A stretch of DNA of 64,000 nucleotides from Flavobacterium sp. J49 (GCF_011742145.1 NZ_JAAQQU010000104.1:391938-455937), one strand, 5' to 3'. Counted from the stretch's first letter, positions 42,795 through 51,770 are shown. Numbers and translations: made by a program. The notes: generated by a model from the sequence alone, not told the origin.

Positions 42795-44210
42795 ATGAAT
42801 ATAATTGAAATAGCCGAGCTATTGTCTGTTAAAACGATCCAAATAGGGTCATTTACTAAAGCAGATTTTACTGAAATGGAAAGCAGATTGGAAATTGAAA
42901 AACAAAACCATCCAAATCTGACCGACGAGTTGATATCACAGTTTTTTAAAGCCCTTAAAAAGCAGCCCAAACCATTTCAGGCGGTGATGAATAACCGAGC
43001 GTTGTTTAATTTTTTTGCTCAAAAAAATTATTCTAAAAAACAGTTTCAAGCAGAAGTAGAAACCCAAGATGCAGCAGAGATTAAGGCATTTGTCCAAACC
43101 TTTTTAAACGATAGTTTACAGCCGTTTGTATTTGACAAAATTCAAGTCAATGATTATCAGGAAATAGGTTTGCTGGTTGAAGCGCATGAGCTTTTACCCG
43201 ATGAAATTTCAGAACGAATCCTTTTTTATGCCAAAGAAAAACTTGATTTGGCCAATCGGACTCTGAAACCGCCTTTTGGTGATTTCTCGAAAATACTTTA
43301 CATAAAAGACGCTAACTTTTTTATTTTCTTAAACGGCTTGAAGAATGAAGCGCTTGAAGAAAAAGTCAAAACATTTTTCAATACAGTAATGAATATGTAC
43401 ATCGCCGATAAGACATCTGAACTGGCGAAGCGGACTTTTACGGCCATGAAAAACTATGAGGCTATTGATGGCCAACTATCGAAAAGCATCGCAATGTTAA
43501 AGGAAAGCGCGGAGATTAATTATAAGCCTTTCTCCAGAAACAGAAAAAAATACTATTGGATTTATGCTGTAGTTGGATTGTTTATCATTCTTAGGGTTTC
43601 TTTTGTGATAAGCAATATTTCGGATTTGAATCCGGACTATGAAACAGAGGAGTCGTATGACGGTTCTGAATACCAATCCGAACCCAGAAAATTGGACCGA
43701 TACTATACGGATATGAAGTTTAAAATTGATAGTTTCCGTATTTTCTTGGCCGAATATAATCAAAGTCAAATTAAAAGATTGACCAAAATCAGCGGTATTA
43801 AAACCGGGGAAAACCCATTTGAAACGTTCTACGAAAACCAACCCACCGGAGAAAGCGGCAACAACATCAGAATACAAAACAGTAGTGATTATGATATGTT
43901 GTTATTAGAAAACGCGGTATTGTATGACAGCATCAAAATTCCACGCACGGCTCATTTTATAAAAGCCGGTGATTTTCTTTATGTCAACTTCAACACAGAA
44001 GAAGCCAAAACCATTTTCAATGTCTATTTGGGAAAAAATTTGGCTACTTTCCAAACAGAAAGTAACCATTTATTTATTAGAGGCGGGTCTGTGGTTGAAT
44101 ACCGTTTTAGCGAATTGGCTCCAAGAGCCAAAGCCATTTTAGCAGAAGACCACATTTTTGAAACCGATGTCAAACTAAACTACAAAAATGGAGGATTGAT
44201 AGAGGATTAA
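42795..44210 (+). CDS. Membrane protein of unknown function
   Basis: A 471-residue protein without signal peptide. Residues 1-250 are helical, polar and probably cytoplasmic. One hydrophobic segment near 252-272 (YYWIYAVVGLFIILRVSFVI) is followed by an acidic patch (ETEESYDGSEYQSEP), then a C-terminal domain of ~180 residues with alternating beta pattern, presumably periplasmic. I recognise no family. It begins 11 bases after dprA and converges on trpS with one base between them. Codon use looks native. Confidence 0.75.
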   Translation: MNIIEIAELLSVKTIQIGSFTKADFTEMESRLEIEKQNHPNLTDELISQFFKALKKQPKPFQAVMNNRALFNFFAQKNYSKKQFQAEVETQDAAEIKAFVQTFLNDSLQPFVFDKIQVNDYQEIGLLVEAHELLPDEISERILFYAKEKLDLANRTLKPPFGDFSKILYIKDANFFIFLNGLKNEALEEKVKTFFNTVMNMYIADKTSELAKRTFTAMKNYEAIDGQLSKSIAMLKESAEINYKPFSRNRKKYYWIYAVVGLFIILRVSFVISNISDLNPDYETEESYDGSEYQSEPRKLDRYYTDMKFKIDSFRIFLAEYNQSQIKRLTKISGIKTGENPFETFYENQPTGESGNNIRIQNSSDYDMLLLENAVLYDSIKIPRTAHFIKAGDFLYVNFNTEEAKTIFNVYLGKNLATFQTESNHLFIRGGSVVEYRFSELAPRAKAILAEDHIFETDVKLNYKNGGLIED

Positions 44211-44211
44211 G

Positions 44212-45189
44212 CTATTCAAATCCCAATTTGGTTCTCACTTTTTGTAAAACACCATTGGCAATAGTACCGGCTTTTGCGGCGCCCAATTTCAACAAAGCAT
44301 CTACTTCTTCTTGGTTACTCATATAGTAGTTGTACTTTTCTCTCTCGGTTTTGAATCGTTCACAAATCAGTTCAAACAAAGCTTGCTTGGCATGACCATA
44401 CCCAAAGTCTCGGTTGGCATTGGCATACTTTACTTTCATTTCGGCCATTTGCTCCGCATTGGCTACCAATTTATAAATCGCAAATATTTTACAAGTATCC
44501 GGATTCTTTGGTTCTTCCAAAGGCGTACTGTCGGTTTCAATGCTCATGATTTGCTTGCGCAAGGCTTTGTCCTCCAGAAAAATATTGATAAGATTGCCAC
44601 GGGATTTACTCATCTTAAAACCGTCTGTTCCGGGTACATACATCGTTTCTTCTTGAACTTTACCTTCCGGTAGCACAAAAGTTTCGCCCATTAGATGGTT
44701 GAATCGAGAAGCTACATCGCGGGTAATTTCTATATGTTGCATTTGGTCTTTACCTACGGGAACATATTCGGCATCATACAATAAAATATCAGCCGCCATC
44801 AACATCGGATAGGAAAACAAACCGGCATTTACATCTTCTAATCTATCAGCTTTGTCTTTGAAAGAATGGGCTAAGGTCAACCGTTGGAACGGAAAAAAGC
44901 AACTCAAGTACCAAGACAATTCAGCCGTTTGCGGCACATCACTTTGACGGTAAAAAATCACTTTATTGACATCCAATCCGCAAGCCAACCAGACAGAAGC
45001 CGTGCTGTAGGTATTCCGACGAAGTTCTTCGCCATTTTTAATTTGGGTAACAGAATGTAAATCAGCAATAAAAAGAAAGGATTCATTGCTAGGATTTTTT
45101 GACAGTTCAATGGCAGGTAAAATCGCACCCAAAAGGTTTCCCAAATGCGGCGTTCCTGTACTTTGAATTCCGGTTAATATTTTTGACAT
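44212..45189 (-). CDS. trpS: Tryptophanyl-tRNA synthetase
   Basis: A 325-residue class I synthetase. The HIGH-type motif is PHLGN near residue 14, the KMSKS motif is FKMSKSRGN, and AADILLYDAEYVPVGKDQMQHIE is the conserved Trp/ATP pocket region (in two pieces). It charges tRNA-Trp. The frame is open to 45264, but the -7 element TAACTTTG lies between the two starts, and family alignment (MSKILTGIQSTG) supports 45189. Confidence 0.96.
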   Translation of the reverse strand: MSKILTGIQSTGTPHLGNLLGAILPAIELSKNPSNESFLFIADLHSVTQIKNGEELRRNTYSTASVWLACGLDVNKVIFYRQSDVPQTAELSWYLSCFFPFQRLTLAHSFKDKADRLEDVNAGLFSYPMLMAADILLYDAEYVPVGKDQMQHIEITRDVASRFNHLMGETFVLPEGKVQEETMYVPGTDGFKMSKSRGNLINIFLEDKALRKQIMSIETDSTPLEEPKNPDTCKIFAIYKLVANAEQMAEMKVKYANANRDFGYGHAKQALFELICERFKTEREKYNYYMSNQEEVDALLKLGAAKAGTIANGVLQKVRTKLGFE

Positions 45190-45209
45190 CTTCAATTTTT
45201 TTCTGAACG

Positions 45210-45217
45210 CAAAGTTA
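45210..45217 (-). promoter_or_regulatory. Candidate -7 element for trpS
   Basis: TAACTTTG (45217-45210 on -), 20 bases before the trpS ATG. It supports the shorter start. Confidence 0.5.
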
Positions 45218-45249
45218 AACCTTTGTATTAAAAATTGCATACCTTTCAT

Positions 45250-45257
45250 TACATTTG
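45250..45257 (+). promoter_or_regulatory. Candidate -7 element for the acyltransferase at 45263
   Basis: TACATTTG with TTA at the -33 position (45228-45230, 19-base spacing). It ends 5 bases before the ATG, so the mRNA would be nearly leaderless. Confidence 0.5.
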
Positions 45258-45262
45258 ACCAC

Positions 45263-46000
45263 ATGAGAGCATTGAAAATTGTTTTTTGGACACTTTATCG
45301 CGTTTGGTTCTATATTTTGATGGCGATTCCAATCATCGTCATGTTTCCGTTTTTGTTTGTTTCTATCCTTTCGGAGAAATGGTATCCGTATTTTTTTGTC
45401 ATGGCTAGAATTTGGGCCAAATTCATTCTTTTCGGAATGGGCTTTAGGGTCAAAGTAACTTTTGAAGAAGTGCCGCAAGAAGGCAAAAGTTATATGTTTG
45501 TGGCCAATCATACTTCGATGACCGATATCATGTTGATGCTTTCAATAGTTAAAAATCCTTTTGTTTTTGTGGGGAAAAAAGAATTGGCCAAAATTCCGTT
45601 GTTTGGATTTTTCTACAAGCGTACGTGTATTTTGGTAGACAGAAGCAGTTCAAAAAGCAGAATGGCAGTTTTTGGGCGGGCCCAAAAAAGATTGAACCAA
45701 GGCGTAAGCATTTGTATCTTTCCTGAAGGCGGCGTTCCGGAGGAAAGTGTAGTTTTAGATGAATTCAAAGATGGTGCTTTTCGTTTGGCAATAGAACATG
45801 AAATCCCCATTGTTCCTATGACTTTTTATGATAACAAAAAGCTTTTCTCATATACTTTTTTTAGTGGAAGTCCGGGATTGATGAGAGCAAAAGTGCATCG
45901 TTTTTTTGACACCAAAAACCAAAATGCGGATTACAAAAAGACCTTAAAAAACAATGTTCGAGAGGTTCTTTTAAGGGATTTGCAAGAAGATTTGAAATAA
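45263..46000 (+). CDS. plsC: 1-acyl-sn-glycerol-3-phosphate acyltransferase (PlsC family), copy 1
   Basis: A 245-residue acyltransferase with an N-terminal membrane helix (about 10-38), the catalytic HX4D motif NHTSMTD (around 81-87), GKKELAKIP and FPEGGVPEE (the acceptor-binding EGT-type region). It transfers an acyl chain to lysophosphatidate at the membrane. A second family member lies at 49995, so the two may differ in acceptor or donor. It is followed by a terminator. Confidence 0.9.
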   Translation: MRALKIVFWTLYRVWFYILMAIPIIVMFPFLFVSILSEKWYPYFFVMARIWAKFILFGMGFRVKVTFEEVPQEGKSYMFVANHTSMTDIMLMLSIVKNPFVFVGKKELAKIPLFGFFYKRTCILVDRSSSKSRMAVFGRAQKRLNQGVSICIFPEGGVPEESVVLDEFKDGAFRLAIEHEIPIVPMTFYDNKKLFSYTFFSGSPGLMRAKVHRFFDTKNQNADYKKTLKNNVREVLLRDLQEDLK

Positions 46001-46029
46001 AAAAGAGTTCCGAATTTCGGAACTCTTTT
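46001..46029. terminator. Bidirectional terminator
   Basis: AAAAGAGTTCCGAA-T-TTCGGAACTCTTTT, a perfect inverted repeat directly after the acyltransferase stop. It serves the convergent anti-sigma gene (-) as well. Confidence 0.9.
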
Positions 46030-46084
46030 CAGTTATTACTCGAAAGCAATAACACCACTTAACTAATTTTTAAACAATCACAAA

Positions 46085-47665
46085 CTAGAATCTATAGCTT
46101 ATTCCACTGTAAATCCCAAACACATAAGGTTTGAAATTCCCGTCATTTGAACGGAATGTATTTAACTGATATTTGAAGGTTGGCTCCACATTAAATTCAA
46201 AAGACTTCATAAAACCATATTTGATGCCCAAGCCAATATTGGTGCTAAAATGAACCGGATTTAAATTATTGGCTCTCCCTAAAACGGTTGTTCGGTTGTT
46301 GGATACAATTGAAATAGAGTTGTCTTGCAGAAATAAGGTACTGAAACCACTAATGATTTTTAAACCGAAACGCTTCTCAATAATGGCATAAGACATTTCC
46401 AGCGGCATTTCCAGATAGCCGATTTCTTGGTTGATATAACCTTCATTTTTGTGAACAATGGCCTCTTCAAATGCCAAGAGCTCATTTTCTGAAGTCAAAA
46501 GAGTTGCTGAAGGATTTGGGACAGCGCTTTCCACCTGTAAAGTATAACCGGCTCCTGTTGGACTCAAGCCATTCAGATAACGGGTTTGCATGCTGGCATA
46601 ATAAAATACTTCATTGGTGTTATAACTCATATTCAATTTGTTCAATCCGGTTCTTATAGTCAATTTTGAATTGACGGCATAATTAACGCCTAGTCCGAAT
46701 CCAACTCTGGTATTATAGGTCTTCGAATTATTCACGAGAGTAGAATCAATTGGAGATCCGCCTGAGAGGGAACCCAAAAAAATAGGTGCAACATTTGAGG
46801 TGAGTTGCCACCTATTTTGTTTAGATTCTTGCTTTGATTTTTTTTCTTTTTCATTGAGCAATTCTTCCAGCGGATTGTCGGCAACACTTTTGTTAATTGT
46901 AGTGTCGCTAACTTTATTTTCAACTTCGTTGACTGCAATTTTGGTGTTATTATCCCCTTTTAAACCATCAAGATTGAGCTCTTTTGGAGCTACTATCGCA
47001 CTGGCATCTTTTGATATATTGGTGTTGTTTTCTGTTTGAGCAATCGGATTTTCAACAATGTCTTGGATGGAATTCTTTTGACTTTCGGCGATTTGAGCTT
47101 CATTTTTCACAAATTCATTTTTGGTAACCAGAGGCTTGCTGCTTTCTGAGTACGATTTGCTTTTTGAAGACTGATTTTGAATCGATTTTCCGTGAGCGAC
47201 AGCAGATTTTGAATCATTCAGTATTGGTGATGATTTAATTTTACCGATTGGTTTTTGTTTGTTGGAATTAGGAGCTACTGCATCAACAGTGTTGTCTAAT
47301 TTTAAAGAGTTGTTATTGGTTTCTTCTTTATCTGTAATGGCTTCAGAAGTATTGTCAACTCCTTTGTCAACTTCTTTTTTTAAGTCAGTAGTATCGGGAC
47401 TTCCATTGTTTTGATTGGAATTTTCTTCATTAACTATCGCATTTGTTGGGGTAACATCGTCGTTAAAAACGGTTTTGGTAATTAATATTCCAACAAATAA
47501 TACAGCCACCAATCCGGAGAACTTCCACCAAAATGGAATCACTCTTTTGCGTTTTTTGTCCTCAAGTCTTGCTTCAATGTTGCCCCAAAGATCTTCAGCT
47601 GGATTGGCTTCAAAATCTTTGAATTTTTCTTGAAAAAGTCTGTCTATGTTCTTTTTATCACTCAT
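46085..47665 (-). CDS. Trans-envelope anti-sigma/outer-membrane beta-barrel protein
   Basis: A 526-residue protein. Residues 1-42 form a cytoplasmic, anti-sigma-like helical part (IDRLFQEKFKDFEA, DLWGNIEARL). One membrane helix lies at ~45-67. A long Ser/Asn/Lys-rich linker runs from ~70 to 270. The C-terminal part (~290-526) reads as amphipathic beta strands ending in SGISYRF, the terminal aromatic that marks outer-membrane proteins. Its start overlaps the ECF sigma gene by four bases (ATGA), so it is probably the sigma factor's regulator. Confidence 0.8.
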   Translation of the reverse strand: MSDKKNIDRLFQEKFKDFEANPAEDLWGNIEARLEDKKRKRVIPFWWKFSGLVAVLFVGILITKTVFNDDVTPTNAIVNEENSNQNNGSPDTTDLKKEVDKGVDNTSEAITDKEETNNNSLKLDNTVDAVAPNSNKQKPIGKIKSSPILNDSKSAVAHGKSIQNQSSKSKSYSESSKPLVTKNEFVKNEAQIAESQKNSIQDIVENPIAQTENNTNISKDASAIVAPKELNLDGLKGDNNTKIAVNEVENKVSDTTINKSVADNPLEELLNEKEKKSKQESKQNRWQLTSNVAPIFLGSLSGGSPIDSTLVNNSKTYNTRVGFGLGVNYAVNSKLTIRTGLNKLNMSYNTNEVFYYASMQTRYLNGLSPTGAGYTLQVESAVPNPSATLLTSENELLAFEEAIVHKNEGYINQEIGYLEMPLEMSYAIIEKRFGLKIISGFSTLFLQDNSISIVSNNRTTVLGRANNLNPVHFSTNIGLGIKYGFMKSFEFNVEPTFKYQLNTFRSNDGNFKPYVFGIYSGISYRF

Positions 47666-48213
47666 TTTGCAGAAGGAAACTTTTTAGCTTCTTCGTTTTT
47701 GTGTTGTTCTATTTTTTCTTTTAAAATCATTCTGGCTCTAGCCAAGTTTGATTTAGAGGTGCCAATATTGATGGTCAACATTTCGGCGATTTCAGCATGT
47801 GAAAACCCGTCGATAACATAGAGGTTAAAAACCAGTCGATACCTATCGGGCAATTCCTGAATAATTTTCAACAAATAATCCATTGAGATTTGATCGTCCT
47901 CAATTTCAACTTCATAATCTTCAGCAACATCTTCATTCACCAAACTCAAAAAAGTTTGATTTCGGTACTGCTGTAACACGTTATTAACCATCACTCGCTT
48001 TAGCCAACCCTCAAAAGAACCTTTGAACGAAAACTGTTCAATTTTATTAAAAATCAGTAAAAATCCATCTTGTAAATTGTCTTGAGCCTCAGTATAATTG
48101 CGCGAATACTTCAAGCAAACAGCAAACAGTTTTGGTGAATATATTCGATATAACTGTTCTTGCGCTTTCCTATTGTTGTTTTTGCAATCATTTATGAGTT
48201 GATTTAAATCCAA
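47662..48213 (-). CDS. ECF-type RNA polymerase sigma factor
   Basis: A 183-residue sigma-70 factor with region 2 (CKNNNRKAQEQLYRIYSPKLFAVCLKY and the -10 recognition helix around 10-80) and region 4 (LPDRYRLVFNLYVIDGFSHAEIAEML, ~118-145, in two pieces; HAEIAEMLTINIGTSKSNLARA is the -35 helix). It lacks region 3, as ECF factors do. It is co-transcribed with the anti-sigma/beta-barrel gene. The inducing signal is unknown. Confidence 0.95.
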   Translation of the reverse strand: MDLNQLINDCKNNNRKAQEQLYRIYSPKLFAVCLKYSRNYTEAQDNLQDGFLLIFNKIEQFSFKGSFEGWLKRVMVNNVLQQYRNQTFLSLVNEDVAEDYEVEIEDDQISMDYLLKIIQELPDRYRLVFNLYVIDGFSHAEIAEMLTINIGTSKSNLARARMILKEKIEQHKNEEAKKFPSAK

Positions 48214-48237
48214 TTTTCAAAAATTGATTGTTATGTT

Positions 48238-48645
48238 CTAATTTAATACCGGTATTTCGTATTCTAAAAAGATATCGTTTCCTTGCTCATCTTTTCCTTG
48301 CCAAAATTTAAAAATATAGGAACCATTGCTTGTTACTACAAAATCAAATGAGCAACTAGACACATCATTTGGGGTTTCTGTACAGTTGCTTCTTTCTTCT
48401 TTCATGGTTTCAACCGCTATAGTTCTTTCATTAAGGTATTTGTGATAAGAAATAGTGTTGTAATAATGACAAGACGTTGGCTTATTGTATTGCATGGTTA
48501 TGGTGTAGGTTGCTCCTAAAGTAAATTCAGTAGGAATATCAACACTTAACACAGGTCTTAATTCATAGGTATAATTCGGTCCATCCTCCGGCGTACAAGA
48601 ATTGAATAAAAAAACTAACGCTAAAAGAGAAATTATTCTTTTCAT
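48238..48645 (-). CDS. Small lipoprotein of unknown function
   Basis: A 135-residue protein with a type II signal peptide ending in FLFNSC (Cys17). The mature part is beta-rich with four further cysteines (SCHYYN, SNCTE, SSCSFD), perhaps forming two disulfides. It resembles a small Ig-like envelope protein. It lies 24 bases upstream of the ECF sigma gene on the same strand, so it may belong to the same regulon. No family recognised. Confidence 0.8.
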   Translation of the reverse strand: MKRIISLLALVFLFNSCTPEDGPNYTYELRPVLSVDIPTEFTLGATYTITMQYNKPTSCHYYNTISYHKYLNERTIAVETMKEERSNCTETPNDVSSCSFDFVVTSNGSYIFKFWQGKDEQGNDIFLEYEIPVLN

Positions 48646-48705
48646 AATGGTAATTGATTTTTGGTTAAGATGGTTATGCTATAAAAAGGTTGCGTTAAAT
48701 TAATA

Positions 48706-48740
48706 AAAAAACGTCTCGGTTTTTTATCGAGACGTTTTTT
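48706..48740 (-). terminator. recA terminator
   Basis: AAAAAACGTCTCG (48706-48718) pairs perfectly with CGAGACGTTTTTT (48728-48740), 4 bases beyond the recA stop on the - strand. Confidence 0.9.
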
Positions 48741-48743
48741 ATT

Positions 48744-49748
48744 TTAAGCATTGTTTTCTTTGATGACTTCTTTGATTTTTTGTTCTAATTCATCGGCCAA
48801 TTCTGGATTGTCTTTAATTAAGACTTTTACGGCATCACGACCTTGCCCGAGTTTGGTGTCGCCGTAACTGAACCAAGAACCTGCTTTTTTTATGATTTCA
48901 AATTCAACGGCTAAGTCGAGAATTTCACCGGTTTTAGAAACGCCTTCTCCATACATGATATCAAATTCAGCCGTTTTAAATGGTGGTGCTACTTTGTTTT
49001 TAACCACTTTTACTTTGGTTCGGTTTCCAATAACGTTTTCACCATCTTTAATTTGCGAAGAGCGACGAATGTCTAAACGTACAGAAGCATAGAATTTCAA
49101 AGCATTTCCACCGGTAGTGGTTTCAGGATTTCCGAACATTACTCCGATTTTTTCTCTCAACTGGTTGATGAAGAAAACCGTACAGTTGGTTTTGCTGATG
49201 GTTCCGGTTAACTTTCTCAAAGCTTGTGACATCAAACGGGCGTGTAATCCCATTTTAGAATCACCCATTTCGCCTTCAATTTCGCTTTTAGGGGTTAAAG
49301 CAGCCACCGAGTCAATAACCACAATATCAATAGCACCCGAACGGATTAAGTTTTCGGCAATTTCCAAAGCTTGCTCACCATTATCCGGTTGGGAAATGAT
49401 TAAATTTTCAATATCGACGCCTAATTTTTCTGCATAATTTCTGTCGAATGCGTGTTCTGCATCTATAAAGGCAGCAATACCTCCGGCTTTTTGGGCTTCA
49501 GCTATCGCGTGTAACGTTAAAGTGGTTTTACCCGAAGATTCCGGACCGTATATTTCAATGACTCTTCCTTTCGGATATCCGTTTACGCCTAAAGCTAAAT
49601 CCAATCCTAGGGAACCGGAAGGAATAACTTCAACTTCTTCAACGGCTTTATCACCCATTTTCATGACGGTTCCTTTACCGTAGGCTTTGTCTAATTTATC
49701 AAGGGTAAGTTGTAATGCTTTTAATTTTGCTTCTTTTTCTGAACTCAT
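48744..49748 (-). CDS. recA: Recombinase RecA
   Basis: A 334-residue RecA. Walker A is GPESSGKTT (about 69-77), [12 protein letters not shown] carries the catalytic Glu, and [10 protein letters not shown] is Walker [28 protein letters not shown] is loop L1/L2 (in two pieces). It forms filaments on single-stranded DNA for strand exchange. The gene is monocistronic. A perfect palindrome (49891-49907) lies 143 bases upstream and may be an operator for recA or its divergent neighbour. Confidence 0.98.
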   Translation of the reverse strand: MSSEKEAKLKALQLTLDKLDKAYGKGTVMKMGDKAVEEVEVIPSGSLGLDLALGVNGYPKGRVIEIYGPESSGKTTLTLHAIAEAQKAGGIAAFIDAEHAFDRNYAEKLGVDIENLIISQPDNGEQALEIAENLIRSGAIDIVVIDSVAALTPKSEIEGEMGDSKMGLHARLMSQALRKLTGTISKTNCTVFFINQLREKIGVMFGNPETTTGGNALKFYASVRLDIRRSSQIKDGENVIGNRTKVKVVKNKVAPPFKTAEFDIMYGEGVSKTGEILDLAVEFEIIKKAGSWFSYGDTKLGQGRDAVKVLIKDNPELADELEQKIKEVIKENNA

Positions 49749-49890
49749 TTTTTAAAAATTTAGTGGCATAAAAATAATGCTTTTTTTGTTGTTATAGGAT
49801 ACAAATCAGAGGAGTTTTGAACAAAATGTATTATCTCTTGGCAGATCAATCTATATAATTTTAAAGGTAGGTTAGTTTGATTTTACAGCA

Positions 49891-49907
49891 GTACACTAAA
49901 AGTGTAC
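49891..49907. promoter_or_regulatory. Perfect operator-like palindrome between recA and an acyltransferase
   Basis: GTACACT-AAA-AGTGTAC is a perfect seven-base-arm inverted repeat in the 246-base divergent region. The rest of the region is AT-rich without a gene. The bound protein is unknown; a damage-response or lipid regulator are both possible. Confidence 0.5.
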
Positions 49908-49969
49908 ATTTTGTTGAAATCTAAAACAGTTTTTTATGGCCGCTTTTTTTTCATCCTTTGATTTTTCGC

Positions 49970-49977
49970 TACTTTTA
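49970..49977 (+). promoter_or_regulatory. Weak candidate -7 element for the second PlsC-type gene
   Basis: TACTTTTA differs from TAnnTTTG at the last base, with TTT near the -33 distance. It lies 18 bases before the ATG. Confidence 0.35.
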
Positions 49978-49994
49978 CACTCAATTTTACAGTT

Positions 49995-50729
49995 ATGGAA
50001 AAGCTTATTTCTTACCCGATTTCAATTCTATACTACCTTTGTTTCGGATTGACATTGGTCATTTTTCACCCAATTCAATGGGTTTGTTTCAATGTTTTCG
50101 GTTATCAGGCACACAAAAAAAGCGTCGATTATCTGAACTTTTTTTTAACCAAATGCACTAATATTTTAGGAACCACATACACTTTCGAAAACCGAGAATT
50201 AATTCCGAAAGGCGTACCGGTTATTTTTGTATCCAATCACCAAAGCCTATATGACATCATCGGGATTATTTGGTATTTGCGTCGTTTTCATGCCAAATTT
50301 GTGAGCAAAAAAGAATTAGGTAAAGGCATCCCGAGTGTTTCCTATAATTTAAGACACGGCGGTTCGGTTTTAATAGACCGAAAAGACCCAAAACAAGCTA
50401 TTCCTGTCATCAAAGGCTTGTCTGAATACATTGAAAAACACAAACGATCGGCTGTAATATTTCCGGAAGGAACTCGCAGCAAAAACGGAAAGCCAAAAGA
50501 ATTTGCCCAAAGTGGGTTAAAAATCTTATGTAAATATGCGCCATCAGCTTATGTTGTGCCAATTACCATTAATAATTCGTGGAAAATGGTTAAATTTGGA
50601 GCTTTTCCAATGGGTTTAGGGAATCGTTTACAATTTATCGTTCACGAGCCTATGGCCGTTAAAGATTTTTCATTTGAAGAATTAATGCAAAAGACAGAGC
50701 AAGTAATAGTACAATCTATAAAAAACTAA
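49995..50729 (+). CDS. 1-acyl-sn-glycerol-3-phosphate acyltransferase (PlsC family), copy 2
   Basis: A 244-residue acyltransferase with an N-terminal hydrophobic stretch (10-35), NHQSLYD (HX4D) near residue 78, FVSKKELGKGIP, and FPEGTRSKNG as the acceptor motif. It acylates lysophosphatidate or another acceptor at the membrane. It lies 3 bases before an acyl-ACP desaturase gene, so phospholipid assembly and chain desaturation appear to be coupled in one operon. Confidence 0.9.
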   Translation: MEKLISYPISILYYLCFGLTLVIFHPIQWVCFNVFGYQAHKKSVDYLNFFLTKCTNILGTTYTFENRELIPKGVPVIFVSNHQSLYDIIGIIWYLRRFHAKFVSKKELGKGIPSVSYNLRHGGSVLIDRKDPKQAIPVIKGLSEYIEKHKRSAVIFPEGTRSKNGKPKEFAQSGLKILCKYAPSAYVVPITINNSWKMVKFGAFPMGLGNRLQFIVHEPMAVKDFSFEELMQKTEQVIVQSIKN

Positions 50730-50732
50730 ATA

Positions 50733-51722
50733 ATGCCTCAAAAAAATATAAGACTGGAAGTGATGCAATTTCTGGAGAAAGACGTCGACAAGTTTGTAGA
50801 TGAGTTCTTGATTCCGGTGGAAAAAATATGGCAGCCTTCCGACTTTCTTCCGAATTCAGAAAACGAAAATTTCTTTGATGAGGTAAAAGAATTAAGAGAA
50901 ATCGCCAAAGATTTGCCCTATGATTTTTGGGTAGTATTGGTAGGAGATACCATCACCGAAGAAGCATTGCCAACCTATGAAGCATGGTTAATGGATGTTG
51001 AAGGGGTTGATAATGTAGAACGAAACGGTTGGTCAAAATGGGTTCGTCAATGGACCGGTGAAGAAAATCGTCACGGAGACTTATTGAATAAGTACTTATA
51101 TTTATCAGGTCGCGTGAACATGCGCGAAGTAGAAATGACAACGCATCACTTAATCAACGATGGTTTTGACATCGGCACCGGCAGAGATCCGTATAAGAAC
51201 TTTGTTTATACCAGTTTTCAGGAATTAGCCACGTATATTTCACACAATAGGGTTTCCCAAATTGCCAAACAATACGGCGACAAAAAATTGTCCAAGTTGT
51301 GCAAAATGATCGCCGGAGATGAAATGCGTCACCACCATGCTTATTCGGAATTTGTAAACCAAATTTTCAAAGTAGACCCAAGTGAAATGATGTTGGCTTT
51401 CCAATACATGATGAAGCAAAAAATCACCATGCCTGCGGTTTTCTTAAGAGAATCGGGAGAAAAGATTAGTACCGCTTTTGAAGAATTTTCCAATTCGGCC
51501 CAAAAAATTGGCGTTTATACTGCCGCGGATTATGTTGATATCTTGAGAAAATTGACCGAAAAGTGGGAGATTGATAAAATTACAAATCTTACGGCTGAAG
51601 CTGAAAAAGCAAGAGATTATCTGATGAAATTACCGGATCGTATGGCTAAAATTTCAGAAAGATTGGTTTTGCCTGATGAAACTAAAATTTTCAAATGGGT
51701 GGAACCCGCATTAGCCCGATAA
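50733..51722 (+). CDS. Acyl-[acyl-carrier-protein] desaturase
   Basis: A 329-residue soluble di-iron desaturase. Two EXXH motifs supply the iron ligands: EENRHG (about 109-114) and DEMRHHHA (about 200-207); GDTITEEALPTYE provides a further ligand region. It introduces a double bond into acyl-ACP with O2 and reduced ferredoxin. A ferredoxin-reductase-like protein at 13929 could be the electron source, but that link is inference. It ends in a terminator. Confidence 0.93.
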   Translation: MPQKNIRLEVMQFLEKDVDKFVDEFLIPVEKIWQPSDFLPNSENENFFDEVKELREIAKDLPYDFWVVLVGDTITEEALPTYEAWLMDVEGVDNVERNGWSKWVRQWTGEENRHGDLLNKYLYLSGRVNMREVEMTTHHLINDGFDIGTGRDPYKNFVYTSFQELATYISHNRVSQIAKQYGDKKLSKLCKMIAGDEMRHHHAYSEFVNQIFKVDPSEMMLAFQYMMKQKITMPAVFLRESGEKISTAFEEFSNSAQKIGVYTAADYVDILRKLTEKWEIDKITNLTAEAEKARDYLMKLPDRMAKISERLVLPDETKIFKWVEPALAR

Positions 51723-51729
51723 ATAATCA

Positions 51730-51758
51730 AAATCCTTTCCAACGAAAGGATTTTTTTA
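51730..51758 (+). terminator. Terminator after the desaturase gene
   Basis: AAAATCCTTTC (51730-51740) with GAAAGGATTTT (51745-51755), loop CAAC, then further T residues. It ends 13 bases before the next ATG. Confidence 0.85.
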
Positions 51759-51770
51759 ACCCCAAAACAG

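Noticed and set aside
45190..45264. Longer form of trpS starting at 45264
   Set aside because: The -7 element TAACTTTG lies within it and the extra 25 residues do not match the synthetase N-terminus.
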